Assembly (NCBI GenBank): GCA_944381615.1
Contig: CALWLT010000023.1
Span: 1-64,000 of the forward strand
Direction of reading: 5' to 3'
DNA length: 64,000 bases
From: an uncultured Lachnospiraceae bacterium
Lineage (GTDB): Bacteria > Bacillota > Clostridia > Lachnospirales > Lachnospiraceae
The notes below the pieces were generated by a model. The model was not told where the DNA came from, searched no databases, and saw only the letters and a program-made list of their open reading frames with translations. The position numbers were made by a program, and so were the translations under genes. Of this stretch, positions 42,125 through 50,279 are shown piece by piece (position 1 is the first letter of the stretch; every line of letters begins with the position of its first letter).

Positions 42125-43462
42125 TCATCCGGCTTTTTTTCTGCAGGCGACCGCCAGGGAGAGCAGGCCGGCGGCCGCCTCGTCCTTCATCGCGGACAGG
42201 CGGCACGGCTTTCCGGAAACGCGCCGGATTCGATCAACCAGCTCCGGCGTTTTCCAGTTGACCCCGCCCGCGCAGACGATCCCCGTTACCTGTTCCGCCG
42301 AACCGGCCAGAATCCGGATATAATCCCAATACGTCTCCGCCATGTTCTGATACGCGGCGGCAAAGAGCGTCCCCAGACGCAGATTCTGCCGGGAAATCCC
42401 GGTTATGGCCCCTCCGCCCGGAAAAAGCGAATTGCGGTAAAAATTCATATCAACCCTGAGCCCCTCCGGCTCCTCCCCCGCAAGCGCATGGATCGTCTCC
42501 CATACCTCCGGCTCGGAAAGGGATTTTCCCGTTACCTGTTCCGCCGCTTCCTGTATAAAATGAATCAGTACCTGAAGGTTCCGGCCGGACGGCATGTCCG
42601 AGATCGTATACAGATACCGGTTTCCAAAATAGGGCCGTATCTCATACGGTCCGGGCAAAAACTCCGCCGAGGGGCGGATGACCTGGGCGGCCGTCGCCGT
42701 ATTGATGACAACCTCCCCCTCCCGGACGCTGCTGCCCAGCACGGCCGTCTGCATGTCCCCGTAGTCCGGATACACCCGGATCCGGCATCCCTCTTCCTGA
42801 TAAATCCCGCAGACCTGAAAATCTTCTTGCGCCACCTCTGGAAACGACAGGCGGCTCAATCCGCAGGTTTCCAGCAGCTCCGCCGCCAGGCACTGTTTCT
42901 TTACATTCAGGATTCCAACCGGCGCCAGGCTTTCCGCATGAGCGATGTTTCGCCCCGTCAGCGAATGGATCAGATAGGAGCCCAGCGTGTAGAGCGTCCC
43001 GTCCGCCATCCGCGGTACCTCCTCCCGCAGCAGGGCAAAGAGATTGCAAAGGCCCATGGACGGTTTCAGATAAACCCCGTTTTCCAGCATGTCCTCTCTG
43101 GAAATCTTCTGCTTCAGAAATTCCAGATACGTTGTCCCCCCGCCCGGCACAGGCCGCAGGCAGCGCGTATCCTGCCAGGACACATAGCGATCCGCCCGGC
43201 CCGCCTCCGAGTACACAAAGCCGTGCATCTGGACCGAAAGAAACAGCCCCTCGATACCTCCTCCGGTCTGCCGGACAAATTTCCGGATGAGTTCCCGGAC
43301 GCGGGCCGCGATCAAGCCGGGATCCAGCTCATATGCGTCATCCGGAAGCCCGGCCGCCCGCTCCGGCATCCTCTCCGTCTGCCGGTCCGCAATCCTTCCC
43401 TGCTCTGCATCGATCAGAAACGCCTTGATATAACTGCTGCCAATATCGATGCCGATATCCAT
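42125..43462 (-). CDS. FGGY-family carbohydrate kinase
   Basis: Kinase of 445 residues with two actin-like domains. The N-terminal phosphate motif IGIDIGSSYIKAFLI, substrate-region GLFLSVQMHGFV, and the C-terminal ATP-site VCAGGVNWKTPELVDRI and KDEAAAGLLSLAVA are visible. Members phosphorylate sugars such as xylulose, ribulose or sedoheptulose. By analogy with E. coli lyxK next to yiaKLMNO, an L-xylulose-type substrate is possible but not shown. The start at 43462 follows AAAGGAG. Confidence 0.88.
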   Translation of the reverse strand: MDIGIDIGSSYIKAFLIDAEQGRIADRQTERMPERAAGLPDDAYELDPGLIAARVRELIRKFVRQTGGGIEGLFLSVQMHGFVYSEAGRADRYVSWQDTRCLRPVPGGGTTYLEFLKQKISREDMLENGVYLKPSMGLCNLFALLREEVPRMADGTLYTLGSYLIHSLTGRNIAHAESLAPVGILNVKKQCLAAELLETCGLSRLSFPEVAQEDFQVCGIYQEEGCRIRVYPDYGDMQTAVLGSSVREGEVVINTATAAQVIRPSAEFLPGPYEIRPYFGNRYLYTISDMPSGRNLQVLIHFIQEAAEQVTGKSLSEPEVWETIHALAGEEPEGLRVDMNFYRNSLFPGGGAITGISRQNLRLGTLFAAAYQNMAETYWDYIRILAGSAEQVTGIVCAGGVNWKTPELVDRIRRVSGKPCRLSAMKDEAAAGLLSLAVACRKKAG

Positions 43463-43481
43463 GCCGCACTCCTTTCCTGCC

Positions 43482-44201
43482 TCAGCCAATCAGCGAAAAC
43501 GCACTATTCTCCCCATCCGGCTGCTCTCTGGCCTGCTCGATCCCGCGCAGCACGTCTTTAATCGCCGCTTCCTGCGAATGATAGCGGACATATTCCACCA
43601 CGTCCGGATCCCGGTCCATCAGCATTTCCACGATCTTTTTATGCGATTCATAATAGTCGTGCTCGTTCCTGTCCGGATCCAGCGACGCGTTGAAATAAAT
43701 GAGCGTCGAGATCATCGGGGAGATGGTCCGCATACACTGGATCAGCGTTGCGTTCTCCGTCATCACAAACACTTCGTCGTGGAACCGATCGTGCGCATCC
43801 AGCATCGTCATACGGCGTTCCTCCCGATCTTCGATCTGGCGCACCGAATAAAATTCTCCCACGATCTGAAGCAGCTTCCTGAAATTATTGTTTTTCTTTT
43901 CCAGAATAATCCGGCAGGCCGCGCATTCCAGCACGCTTCGCGTCAGGCACAGATCCTCCAGATATTTATCCGTCACGGCAAGAATCTCCTTGCGTCCGTT
44001 TTCCTTTTCAATCATCAGCCCGTCCGATATCAGGGCGCGGAACACCACCCGCACCGAGCTGCGCGATACGCGGTATTTCTCTGCGATCTCCGTCTCGCTG
44101 ATCCCGGTCCTGTCTTTGTATTTTCCCAGCAAAATATCCCTGCGCATCCCGGACAGGACCATGCTGACCGTTGACTGACGTTCAAATTCCGTTCTTGCCA
44201 T
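43482..44201 (-). CDS. GntR-family (FadR/FCD) transcriptional regulator
   Basis: Protein of 239 residues. The N-terminal winged helix (about 15-75; SETEIAEKYRVSRSSVRVVFRALISDG) is followed by an all-helical FCD domain with metal/ligand-binding His/Asp residues (LDAHDRFHDEVF, RYHSQEA). It lies inside the catabolic operon and is the likely sensor of the pathway substrate. It is a good candidate to bind the TGTCGACA palindromes upstream of the operon. Confidence 0.9.
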   Translation of the reverse strand: MARTEFERQSTVSMVLSGMRRDILLGKYKDRTGISETEIAEKYRVSRSSVRVVFRALISDGLMIEKENGRKEILAVTDKYLEDLCLTRSVLECAACRIILEKKNNNFRKLLQIVGEFYSVRQIEDREERRMTMLDAHDRFHDEVFVMTENATLIQCMRTISPMISTLIYFNASLDPDRNEHDYYESHKKIVEMLMDRDPDVVEYVRYHSQEAAIKDVLRGIEQAREQPDGENSAFSLIG

Positions 44202-44223
44202 ACCCGCTTCTCTCCCTCGTCCT

Positions 44224-45510
44224 TTATTGCCCCAGACTCATCATCGACGGCAGCAGCGTGCTGATCTGGGGGAAGATAACCAGAATGATTAAAGCCACGA
44301 TTAAAATCAGATACCAGGGAACCAGCGCCTTAATCAGTCTCGTCATAGATATTCTACCAACTTTTGACACAGCAAACAAGCATGTTCCGAACGGAGGGGA
44401 AATCACTCCTATCATCAGGTTAAAAACCATGACAATCCCGAAATGGATCGGATCGATCCCGTACGCCATGGCCATCGGAAAGACAATCGGCGTCAGAATC
44501 GTAATCGCGCTGACCGTCTCCATAAACATCCCGACAATCAGGAACGCCAGGTTAAATAAAATCCAGAAAACCCATTTTGAATCGACCACCTGCATCAGCG
44601 ATTCCATCAGCTGCTGCGGAACGTTGGCCCGGATCAGCGCGCTGCCGAAAAAGGTGGACACTGCCAGGAGAATGCAGATCGGACCCGCATCGACAACCGT
44701 CTCCCGCAGCACCTCCAGATAGGAGCGGAGCGAAATCGCCCGGTAAACAACGATCCCCAGAAACGACGCGTACACGACGCAGACGGCCGCCGCTTCCGTG
44801 GGCGTAAAAATCCCCGTATAGATCCCGAGCAGGATGATGACCGGCGTAAAGCACGGCAGAATCCCGTTCTTCAGATCCGTCAGCGTATGATTCCAGGAAA
44901 TAAACGGATCCCGCGGGTATTTCCTGCGCACGGCATAGAGCGTGACCAGGGCCGTCATGCAGAGCGCGATTACCACACCCGGAAGCAGGCCGGCAATCAG
45001 AAGGCCCCCGACCGAAGTTCCCGACACCATCCCAAACACGATGAGCGGCATACTGGGCGGAACGATCGGCCCCAGCGTAGAAGACGCCGCCGTAACCGCG
45101 CAGGAAAAATCCCGGTCATACCCCGCGTCATCCATCGCCTTTACTTCAATCTGGCCCAGGCCGGCCGCATCGGCAATCGCCGTCCCCGACATCCCCGCAA
45201 AGATAAACGAGCCCAGAACATTTACGTGCCCGAGGCCGCCCGGGACGCCGCCGACGATGGCCCGCGCCGCCTTAAACAGCCGATCCGTGATCCCGCAGGA
45301 GTTCATCAGTTTTCCCGCAAACAGAAACAGAGGAATGCAGAGAATCGTAAAGCTGTTAATTCCGTTAATCATATTTGAGGTAATACTCATCCACTTGATT
45401 CCCGTGCTGAGCTGCATGATTACCACCCCCGCCGCCGCAATCGCGTACGGCACCGGGAATCCCAGCAGAAATAAAACGGCCAGAACAAACAAACCCGCCA
45501 CCGGACTCAT
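44224..45510 (-). CDS. dctM: TRAP transporter large permease DctM
   Basis: Membrane protein of 428 residues with about 12 helices. Typical DctM segments: FTILCIPLFLFAGKLMNSCGIT, GSFIFAGMSGTAIADAAGLGQIE, TLGPIVPPSMPLIVFG and the C-terminal GVISPPFGTCLFAVSKV. It is the Na+-coupled translocation subunit. The start at 45510 overlaps the dctQ stop (ATGA); a frame open for 67 further codons upstream is out-of-frame dctQ sequence. Closest functional analogue is YiaN. Confidence 0.95.
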   Translation of the reverse strand: MSPVAGLFVLAVLFLLGFPVPYAIAAAGVVIMQLSTGIKWMSITSNMINGINSFTILCIPLFLFAGKLMNSCGITDRLFKAARAIVGGVPGGLGHVNVLGSFIFAGMSGTAIADAAGLGQIEVKAMDDAGYDRDFSCAVTAASSTLGPIVPPSMPLIVFGMVSGTSVGGLLIAGLLPGVVIALCMTALVTLYAVRRKYPRDPFISWNHTLTDLKNGILPCFTPVIILLGIYTGIFTPTEAAAVCVVYASFLGIVVYRAISLRSYLEVLRETVVDAGPICILLAVSTFFGSALIRANVPQQLMESLMQVVDSKWVFWILFNLAFLIVGMFMETVSAITILTPIVFPMAMAYGIDPIHFGIVMVFNLMIGVISPPFGTCLFAVSKVGRISMTRLIKALVPWYLILIVALIILVIFPQISTLLPSMMSLGQ

Positions 45511-46091
45511 CCTTTCTTCCTCCTTTCTTCCATCTCCAGCTCTTTCCTGATTTTCTCCGTCTCCGCCTCCATCTCCCGCCGGTTCTGCTCTTCCTGCGTC
45601 GGCACCGTCTCCGGCCCGAACATCAGGGAATACGCGCGCAGCAGATTCGCTGCCAGCAAAAGAAAAAACGTGCACAGAATGACCGCGTAGATCCACCACA
45701 TCTGCAGCCACTGGACCGTCGAGCCGCGCAGGTTCCCCCGGAACGCATTCGACATGTTGATATACATGCTGTACAAAAACATGCAGCTGTATCCCGCCAT
45801 CACAATGTGGAAAAGGCCCATCGCAATTTTTCTTCCTTTTTCCGTCAGAAAATCAAACAGAACCGTAATTCTCAGATCCTGGCCTCTCCTCGACGCGATC
45901 GGCCACAGGATAAAGACAAACAGGACATAACAATATCTGGCCATTTCTTCCGTTCCGGAGGTCGCGACCCCCAGCCTTCTGGTCAGAATCTGCAGTACGA
46001 TGATCGCGATAATCACAATCAGGAAAAACACGCACAGATCAATCAGCCGGTTCTCTATTTTTTCTATCGTCCTTTCTATTTTTTCCCGCAT
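45507..46091 (-). CDS. dctQ: TRAP transporter small permease DctQ
   Basis: Protein of 194 residues with four membrane helices (for example LIDLCVFFLIVIIAIIVLQI) and the conserved pattern GTEEMARYCYVLFVFILWPIASRRG. A charged cytoplasmic tail (KIRKELEMEERRKKG) is longer than usual. The start at 46091 follows GAGG; upstream in-frame ATGs lack ribosome binding sites. It pairs with DctM. Confidence 0.9.
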   Translation of the reverse strand: MREKIERTIEKIENRLIDLCVFFLIVIIAIIVLQILTRRLGVATSGTEEMARYCYVLFVFILWPIASRRGQDLRITVLFDFLTEKGRKIAMGLFHIVMAGYSCMFLYSMYINMSNAFRGNLRGSTVQWLQMWWIYAVILCTFFLLLAANLLRAYSLMFGPETVPTQEEQNRREMEAETEKIRKELEMEERRKKG

Positions 46092-46202
46092 ACGGCACCT
46101 CATTTCCAGCCCTTTGCCTTTCAAAAGGGCGGAACGGGAATTCCCCGTCCCGCCCTGTAGATTGCTGCCCCTCATTCATTTCCCCGTAAAGCAGGGGTCC
46201 GG

Positions 46203-47294
46203 TCACTCTGCGGAGCATTCCTCAATCAGCGCCATTACCTCCTCGTAGCTCATCGCCCATTCCCCGGACTCAAACTGAGATTCCCAGAACGGGATGCACT
46301 CCTCTCTTGCCGCTTCCACGTCAAATTCCACAACCTCGCAGCCCGCGTCCTGATAGGCTTTCATCCACTGCTCTTCCTCTGCTTCGCCCTGCTCTTCTCC
46401 CCAGGCGATTGCCTCCTGACCGGCCTTAAGAAGCGCCTCCTGGTACGGTGCGGGAAGCGATTCAAACAGGTCATTGTTCATGCAGATGATCGCCACCTCC
46501 ACCACATGATCGGTATTGATCACATAATTTACCACCTCCGGCACGTTCAGATAGCCGGACTCGCTCAGCGGATTCTCGCACCCCTCTACCACGCCGGTCT
46601 GAATCGAGGTGTAAAGCTCATTCAGAGAAAGCGGAACCGTTACTGCTCCCAGCGCCTGCCATGCGGAATTCCAGAGCGCGCTGGAATTCATCCTCAGCTT
46701 CAGCCCGGAAAGATCCTCCACGCTCTCCAGCTTTTTCGTCGCCACGACCTTCCGCATGCCCCGGTAAAAGCCGCCGCACAGATCCTTCACATGGTACTCA
46801 TCCGCCCATGACTGCCTGACCTGCCGGATCACGTCGCTGTCGTAAACATTCATGTACGTTTCCCGATCCGTAATCATAAACGGCGCCTGCGTCCAGGCGT
46901 AATCGGTCGAATAGAGCCACCAGGGCATGGAACCGGTCCCCACAAATTCCAGCTCCCCGGCCGACAGCTGGCTCATGGAGTCATTCTCTGAGGCCAGCTG
47001 CCCGTCCGGATACACGGTAATCGTAACGGCCCCATCCGTATACTGGCTGGCCAGTTCCGCAAATTTTTCATACGCCTGCACGACAACCGTCGTAGAGCCG
47101 TACGTCGTGGCCAGCGCCCAGTTATACTCCGTGTCAAAGCTCTCTCCCGCCGCGGCCCCTTCCTGAGACGTTTCCCCCTCATTTGCCGCCGTTTCCTGCT
47201 GCGCCTGCGTCTCTGCCGGCTGTGTTCCCCCTGAACACGCCGCAAGATTCAGGACCATAATCCCAATCAAACCGATTGCTATCGTTTTTTTCAT
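46203..47294 (-). CDS. dctP: TRAP transporter solute-binding protein DctP
   Basis: Lipoprotein of 363 residues: signal with the lipobox LNLAACSG, a Gln/Glu/Ala linker, then the two-lobed DctP domain. The conserved Arg that binds the substrate carboxylate is expected in LSGLKLRMNSSALWNSAWQALGAV, followed by LYTSIQTGVVEGCENP. This implies an acidic substrate. Gene context with a YiaK-type reductase suggests 2,3-diketo-L-gulonate or a similar sugar acid. GGAGG supports the start at 47294. Confidence 0.93.
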   Translation of the reverse strand: MKKTIAIGLIGIMVLNLAACSGGTQPAETQAQQETAANEGETSQEGAAAGESFDTEYNWALATTYGSTTVVVQAYEKFAELASQYTDGAVTITVYPDGQLASENDSMSQLSAGELEFVGTGSMPWWLYSTDYAWTQAPFMITDRETYMNVYDSDVIRQVRQSWADEYHVKDLCGGFYRGMRKVVATKKLESVEDLSGLKLRMNSSALWNSAWQALGAVTVPLSLNELYTSIQTGVVEGCENPLSESGYLNVPEVVNYVINTDHVVEVAIICMNNDLFESLPAPYQEALLKAGQEAIAWGEEQGEAEEEQWMKAYQDAGCEVVEFDVEAAREECIPFWESQFESGEWAMSYEEVMALIEECSAE

Positions 47295-47350
47295 GCGCTT
47301 CTCCTCCTTCTGTATTATCCTGAGATCTTTCAGAAATCTTCTCTCCCGTC

Positions 47351-48364
47351 TCATTCCCGCAGCATCTCTGACACCCTGTTCCAGATGCTTTCTTCCACCG
47401 GGATCCCGTGCGCCAGGTTTTCCTCCCGGGCAATGGACTCCGGCTCGCCCGGATATAAAACCGGCTTCTCCGGATCCACCGGTGCCGCGCTTTTTACGTC
47501 CCTTAAAATCTCCTCGACGATCGTCTCCGTCCGCTTTGGTGGGTTCCCTTTCGCGGGATCGACGGCGATCATGATCTGGGTCAGCCCGAGCTCCTCCTCA
47601 AAGGTCCCGATCCGGAATACCGGATTTCCGTCTGTCAGCACGGTTGCAATCAGATCCAGCGCGATCGAGATTCCGCTCCCCTTCCAGTATCCCATCGGGA
47701 GGACCCGCATCGACTGCTCGATCTCCTCCGGATCCGTCGTCAGCCTTCCCTGCGTGTCGTATCCCCCGTACACCGGGAGCTGACGGCCCTGGAATTTGTA
47801 CGATTCCATCTTCCCGTACGAAAACTGGGCGACCGCACAGTCGATTACCACGTGCTTTCCGTTTGCGCGCGGAATGGCAAACACGATCGGGTTGTTTCCG
47901 ATCTTCACGTCCTTCCCGCCCCACGGCGGCATATTCGGCAGCGTATTCGTCCAGCAGATTCCGATGCAGCCTCTGTCCGCCGCCTGAAAGCCGTAGCTTC
48001 CCCCGCGCATCCAGTGATTATTGTTCCCCAGCGCCACGATCCCGACGCCGTACTGAAACGCCAGATCACAGGCCCGATCCATCGCTTTTTTCGCATTCAG
48101 CGGCCCGAACCCCCGGTGTCCGTTCCACCGTTCCAGCGCGCCCGCCTGAAGCTCCGCCGTCGCCTCCGCCTGCGGATCGATGAGCCCCCGATCCAGATAA
48201 TCGATTACCCGCGGGAACCGGTTTAACCCATGCGAATATACGCCGCAGAGGCTGTTTCCGGCAAAAAGCTCCGCCGCCTCCAGCGCCCGGGATTCTGAAA
48301 ATCCTTTTTGCTCCAGAATCCGTTTTAAGACATCTCTCATCTCCTGATACGAAACTCTTCGCAT
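47351..48364 (-). CDS. dlgD: 2,3-diketo-L-gulonate reductase-like (YiaK) LDH2/MDH2-family dehydrogenase
   Basis: NAD(P)-dependent dehydrogenase of 337 residues in the malate/L-lactate dehydrogenase 2 family. It carries segments I recognise from E. coli YiaK: CGVYSHGLNRFPRVIDYL (catalytic His), NNHWMRGGSYGFQAADRG, GICWTNTLPNMPPWGGK, GRQLPVYGGYD and VLPMGYWKGSGISIALD. It should reduce 2,3-diketo-L-gulonate to 3-keto-L-gulonate, though related sugar acids are possible. First gene of the element operon. Confidence 0.87.
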   Translation of the reverse strand: MRRVSYQEMRDVLKRILEQKGFSESRALEAAELFAGNSLCGVYSHGLNRFPRVIDYLDRGLIDPQAEATAELQAGALERWNGHRGFGPLNAKKAMDRACDLAFQYGVGIVALGNNNHWMRGGSYGFQAADRGCIGICWTNTLPNMPPWGGKDVKIGNNPIVFAIPRANGKHVVIDCAVAQFSYGKMESYKFQGRQLPVYGGYDTQGRLTTDPEEIEQSMRVLPMGYWKGSGISIALDLIATVLTDGNPVFRIGTFEEELGLTQIMIAVDPAKGNPPKRTETIVEEILRDVKSAAPVDPEKPVLYPGEPESIAREENLAHGIPVEESIWNRVSEMLRE

Positions 48365-48414
48365 ATGTTTTTTTTGTCTCCTTCTCTGCGTACCGCGATC
48401 TTCCTGGTTTCCAT

Positions 48415-48500
48415 ATATGTCGACATATCATAAAAACTGTCGTTTTTATGATCTCATCATACTCTCTTATCCGTCGGCGGTCAATATGAATTGTCGACAA
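48415..48500 (-). promoter_or_regulatory. Promoter and operators of the element catabolic operon
   Basis: Minus strand TTGACC (48484-48479), 17 bp, TATGAT (48461-48456). Perfect palindromes TTGTCGACAA (48491-48500, just upstream of the -35) and ATATGTCGACATAT (48415-48428, in the leader) share TGTCGACA. Between them, an 11-bp inverted repeat ATCATAAAAAC / GTTTTTATGAT (48427-48452) covers the start site. This fits dual-operator control by the GntR protein at 43482. Confidence 0.78.
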
Positions 48501-48516
48501 ATATATTTTCTGATTT

Positions 48517-48735
48517 TTAGTGATTCTGCTGTGGATTTTCTGCTTTTTCTTCCCTTTTCTGTTCTGTTTTTTCTTCCGCGCTCCCGCCATACCCCGCGGC
48601 CCGCATCATCCGCTCCAGCAGCGCCTCCCCCGCGCGTTTCTGTTCCTCTTTCGTAAGGCCGTCCATCTCCCTGCTTTCAGCCAAAACCTCCCCGTTTCCG
48701 GTCAGAAGCCGGTTGCAGAACGCCGCTTCCTTCAT
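48517..48735 (-). CDS. Small helical protein divergent from the recombinase; possible recombination directionality factor
   Basis: Protein of 72 residues from the ATG at 48735, preceded by GGGAGAG. It has a compact N-terminal half (MKEAAFCNRLLTGNGEVL), a helical middle (LTKEEQKRAGEALLERMMRAAGYGG) and a Lys/Glu-rich tail. I do not recognise a family. It is the only small gene next to the recombinase, transcribed away from it. Large serine recombinases usually need a small directionality factor for excision, often encoded nearby, so this is a candidate by position only. Confidence 0.55.
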   Translation of the reverse strand: MKEAAFCNRLLTGNGEVLAESREMDGLTKEEQKRAGEALLERMMRAAGYGGSAEEKTEQKREEKAENPQQNH

Positions 48736-48820
48736 GCGCTTCTCTCCCTTCGCTCTTTCTTTTATTGTACCGGCGCGCGCCCCGGCGCATGACGCGATCT
48801 TCTTTTTGCGCCGCATCCGT

Positions 48821-48828
48821 CATACGAT
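48821..48828 (+). promoter_or_regulatory. Candidate mother-cell -10 upstream of the recombinase
   Basis: CATACGAT lies 30 bp before the recombinase ATG. It differs by one base from the sigma-E -10 CATACAnT. No good -35 is seen, so this is tentative. In B. subtilis spoIVCA is sigma-E dependent. Confidence 0.28.
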
Positions 48829-48857
48829 CGCTGTAACAGAGCAGCGGGAGGCCGGAT

Positions 48858-50279
48858 ATGAAACGGGGAGCCGCCTACATCCGCGTCAGCACCGACGAGC
48901 AGATGGATTTAAGCCCGCAGTCCCAGCTGGACGCCATCCGCGCGTACGCCGCGCAGCAGCAGATCGATCTGAAGGAACCATGTATTTTTATGGAAAAGGA
49001 GGGACGCAGCGGGAGAAAGGCACAGAACCGGCCGGAATTTCAGCGGATGATCGCCGCCGCCCGGACAGTTCCCCGCCCGTTCGACGTGATTCTTGTCTGG
49101 AAATTTTCGCGCTTTGCACGCAACCAGGATGAGAGCACATTTTATAAGGGGATTCTGCGGAAAAAGCTGGGAATCGAAGTGATCAGCATCTCCGAGCCGG
49201 TTATGGAAGGGATGTACGGCCGGCTGATCGAACTGATTATTGAATGGCAGGATGAATTCTATTCCTACAATCTCGGCGCGGAGGTGCGCCGCGGCATGAC
49301 AAAGAAAGCGCAGCAGCACGGCTACCAGCTCCCGCCCTGTCTGGGCTATGCGGCGGCCGGAGGCGGGCGGCCGTTTCTCATCCTGGAAAACGAATATGCC
49401 GCCGTCGAGCGCATTTTCTCCCTCTATGGCGAAACGGGGCTGGACCGGACGGCCATCGCCCGCCGGCTCAACGAAGAAGGGTTCCGCACCAAGCGCGGCC
49501 GGCTCTTCGACCGGCGCTCCGTGACCCGCGTCCTGGAAAATCCCTTCTACGGCGGGACCGTCGTCTGGAACGGCCTCTCGTTTCCGGGTGGGCACGAGGT
49601 AAAACAGAGCGTGGCGGCCCTCTATCCCCTCTGCCAGAAACGGCTCCGGGAGGAAAAAAAGGCGCCCCGGCGGCGCGACGCCTCCGCCTGCCGCCACTGG
49701 GCGTCGGGCCTTCTGCGCTGCTCCGTCTGCGGCGCGTCCCTTTCCTACCACCCGGATCCGTCGGGAAAAGGCGGCGTCTTTACCTGCTGGAAATACGCCC
49801 GCGGCCTTCACAGAGAATCCTGCTCCATCTCCGCCGCCCGCGCGGAAAACGCTTTTTTCCACTCGCTCGATCAGCTTTTCCTCCCCGCTTTGCCAGAATC
49901 CGGACGGCGGTACGCCCCATCCGCTCCGGACCCCACAGAGGAAAAGGCGCGGCTGATCCGGCAGAAAAAATCCCTGGAACAAAAAAGAAAGCGCATCCGC
50001 GCGGCCTACGAGGCAGGCGCCGACTCCCTGGAAGAATACCGGGAACGCTGCCTGCGCCTGCAGACAGAAAAAGAGCAGATCGAAGCCTCTCTCTGCTCTC
50101 TGAACAGGCAAACGGAGTCCTTTCCCTCCCTTGCCATCCGCGGCGGCGCCGATCTCCTGCGCGCTGCGCAGGTGCCGCCCGCCGTCAAAAGCGCCGCGCT
50201 GCGAAGCATCCTTACCGCCGCGATCTACGACCGGGCGGCCGATCAGATTACCTTCTGCTACCGGCTGCCACAGAGCTAG
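48858..50279 (+). CDS. Large serine recombinase (SpoIVCA-type) of the cotJC element
   Basis: Protein of 473 residues. The resolvase domain (about 1-150) starts AAYIRVSTDEQ, with the catalytic Ser in RVST, and has WKFSRFARN. The recombinase domain (about 160-275) contains GYQLPPCLGYA, TAIARRLNEEGFRTKRG and VTRVLENPFYGG. A zinc ribbon (LRCSVCGASL ... FTCWKYARGLHRESC) and a coiled coil (about 355-425) follow. Size and domain order fit SpoIVCA and phage serine integrases. The ATG has GGGAGG upstream. The stop lies 15 bp before the right att core. It should excise the element by attL x attR recombination. Confidence 0.95.
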   Translation: MKRGAAYIRVSTDEQMDLSPQSQLDAIRAYAAQQQIDLKEPCIFMEKEGRSGRKAQNRPEFQRMIAAARTVPRPFDVILVWKFSRFARNQDESTFYKGILRKKLGIEVISISEPVMEGMYGRLIELIIEWQDEFYSYNLGAEVRRGMTKKAQQHGYQLPPCLGYAAAGGGRPFLILENEYAAVERIFSLYGETGLDRTAIARRLNEEGFRTKRGRLFDRRSVTRVLENPFYGGTVVWNGLSFPGGHEVKQSVAALYPLCQKRLREEKKAPRRRDASACRHWASGLLRCSVCGASLSYHPDPSGKGGVFTCWKYARGLHRESCSISAARAENAFFHSLDQLFLPALPESGRRYAPSAPDPTEEKARLIRQKKSLEQKRKRIRAAYEAGADSLEEYRERCLRLQTEKEQIEASLCSLNRQTESFPSLAIRGGADLLRAAQVPPAVKSAALRSILTAAIYDRAADQITFCYRLPQS

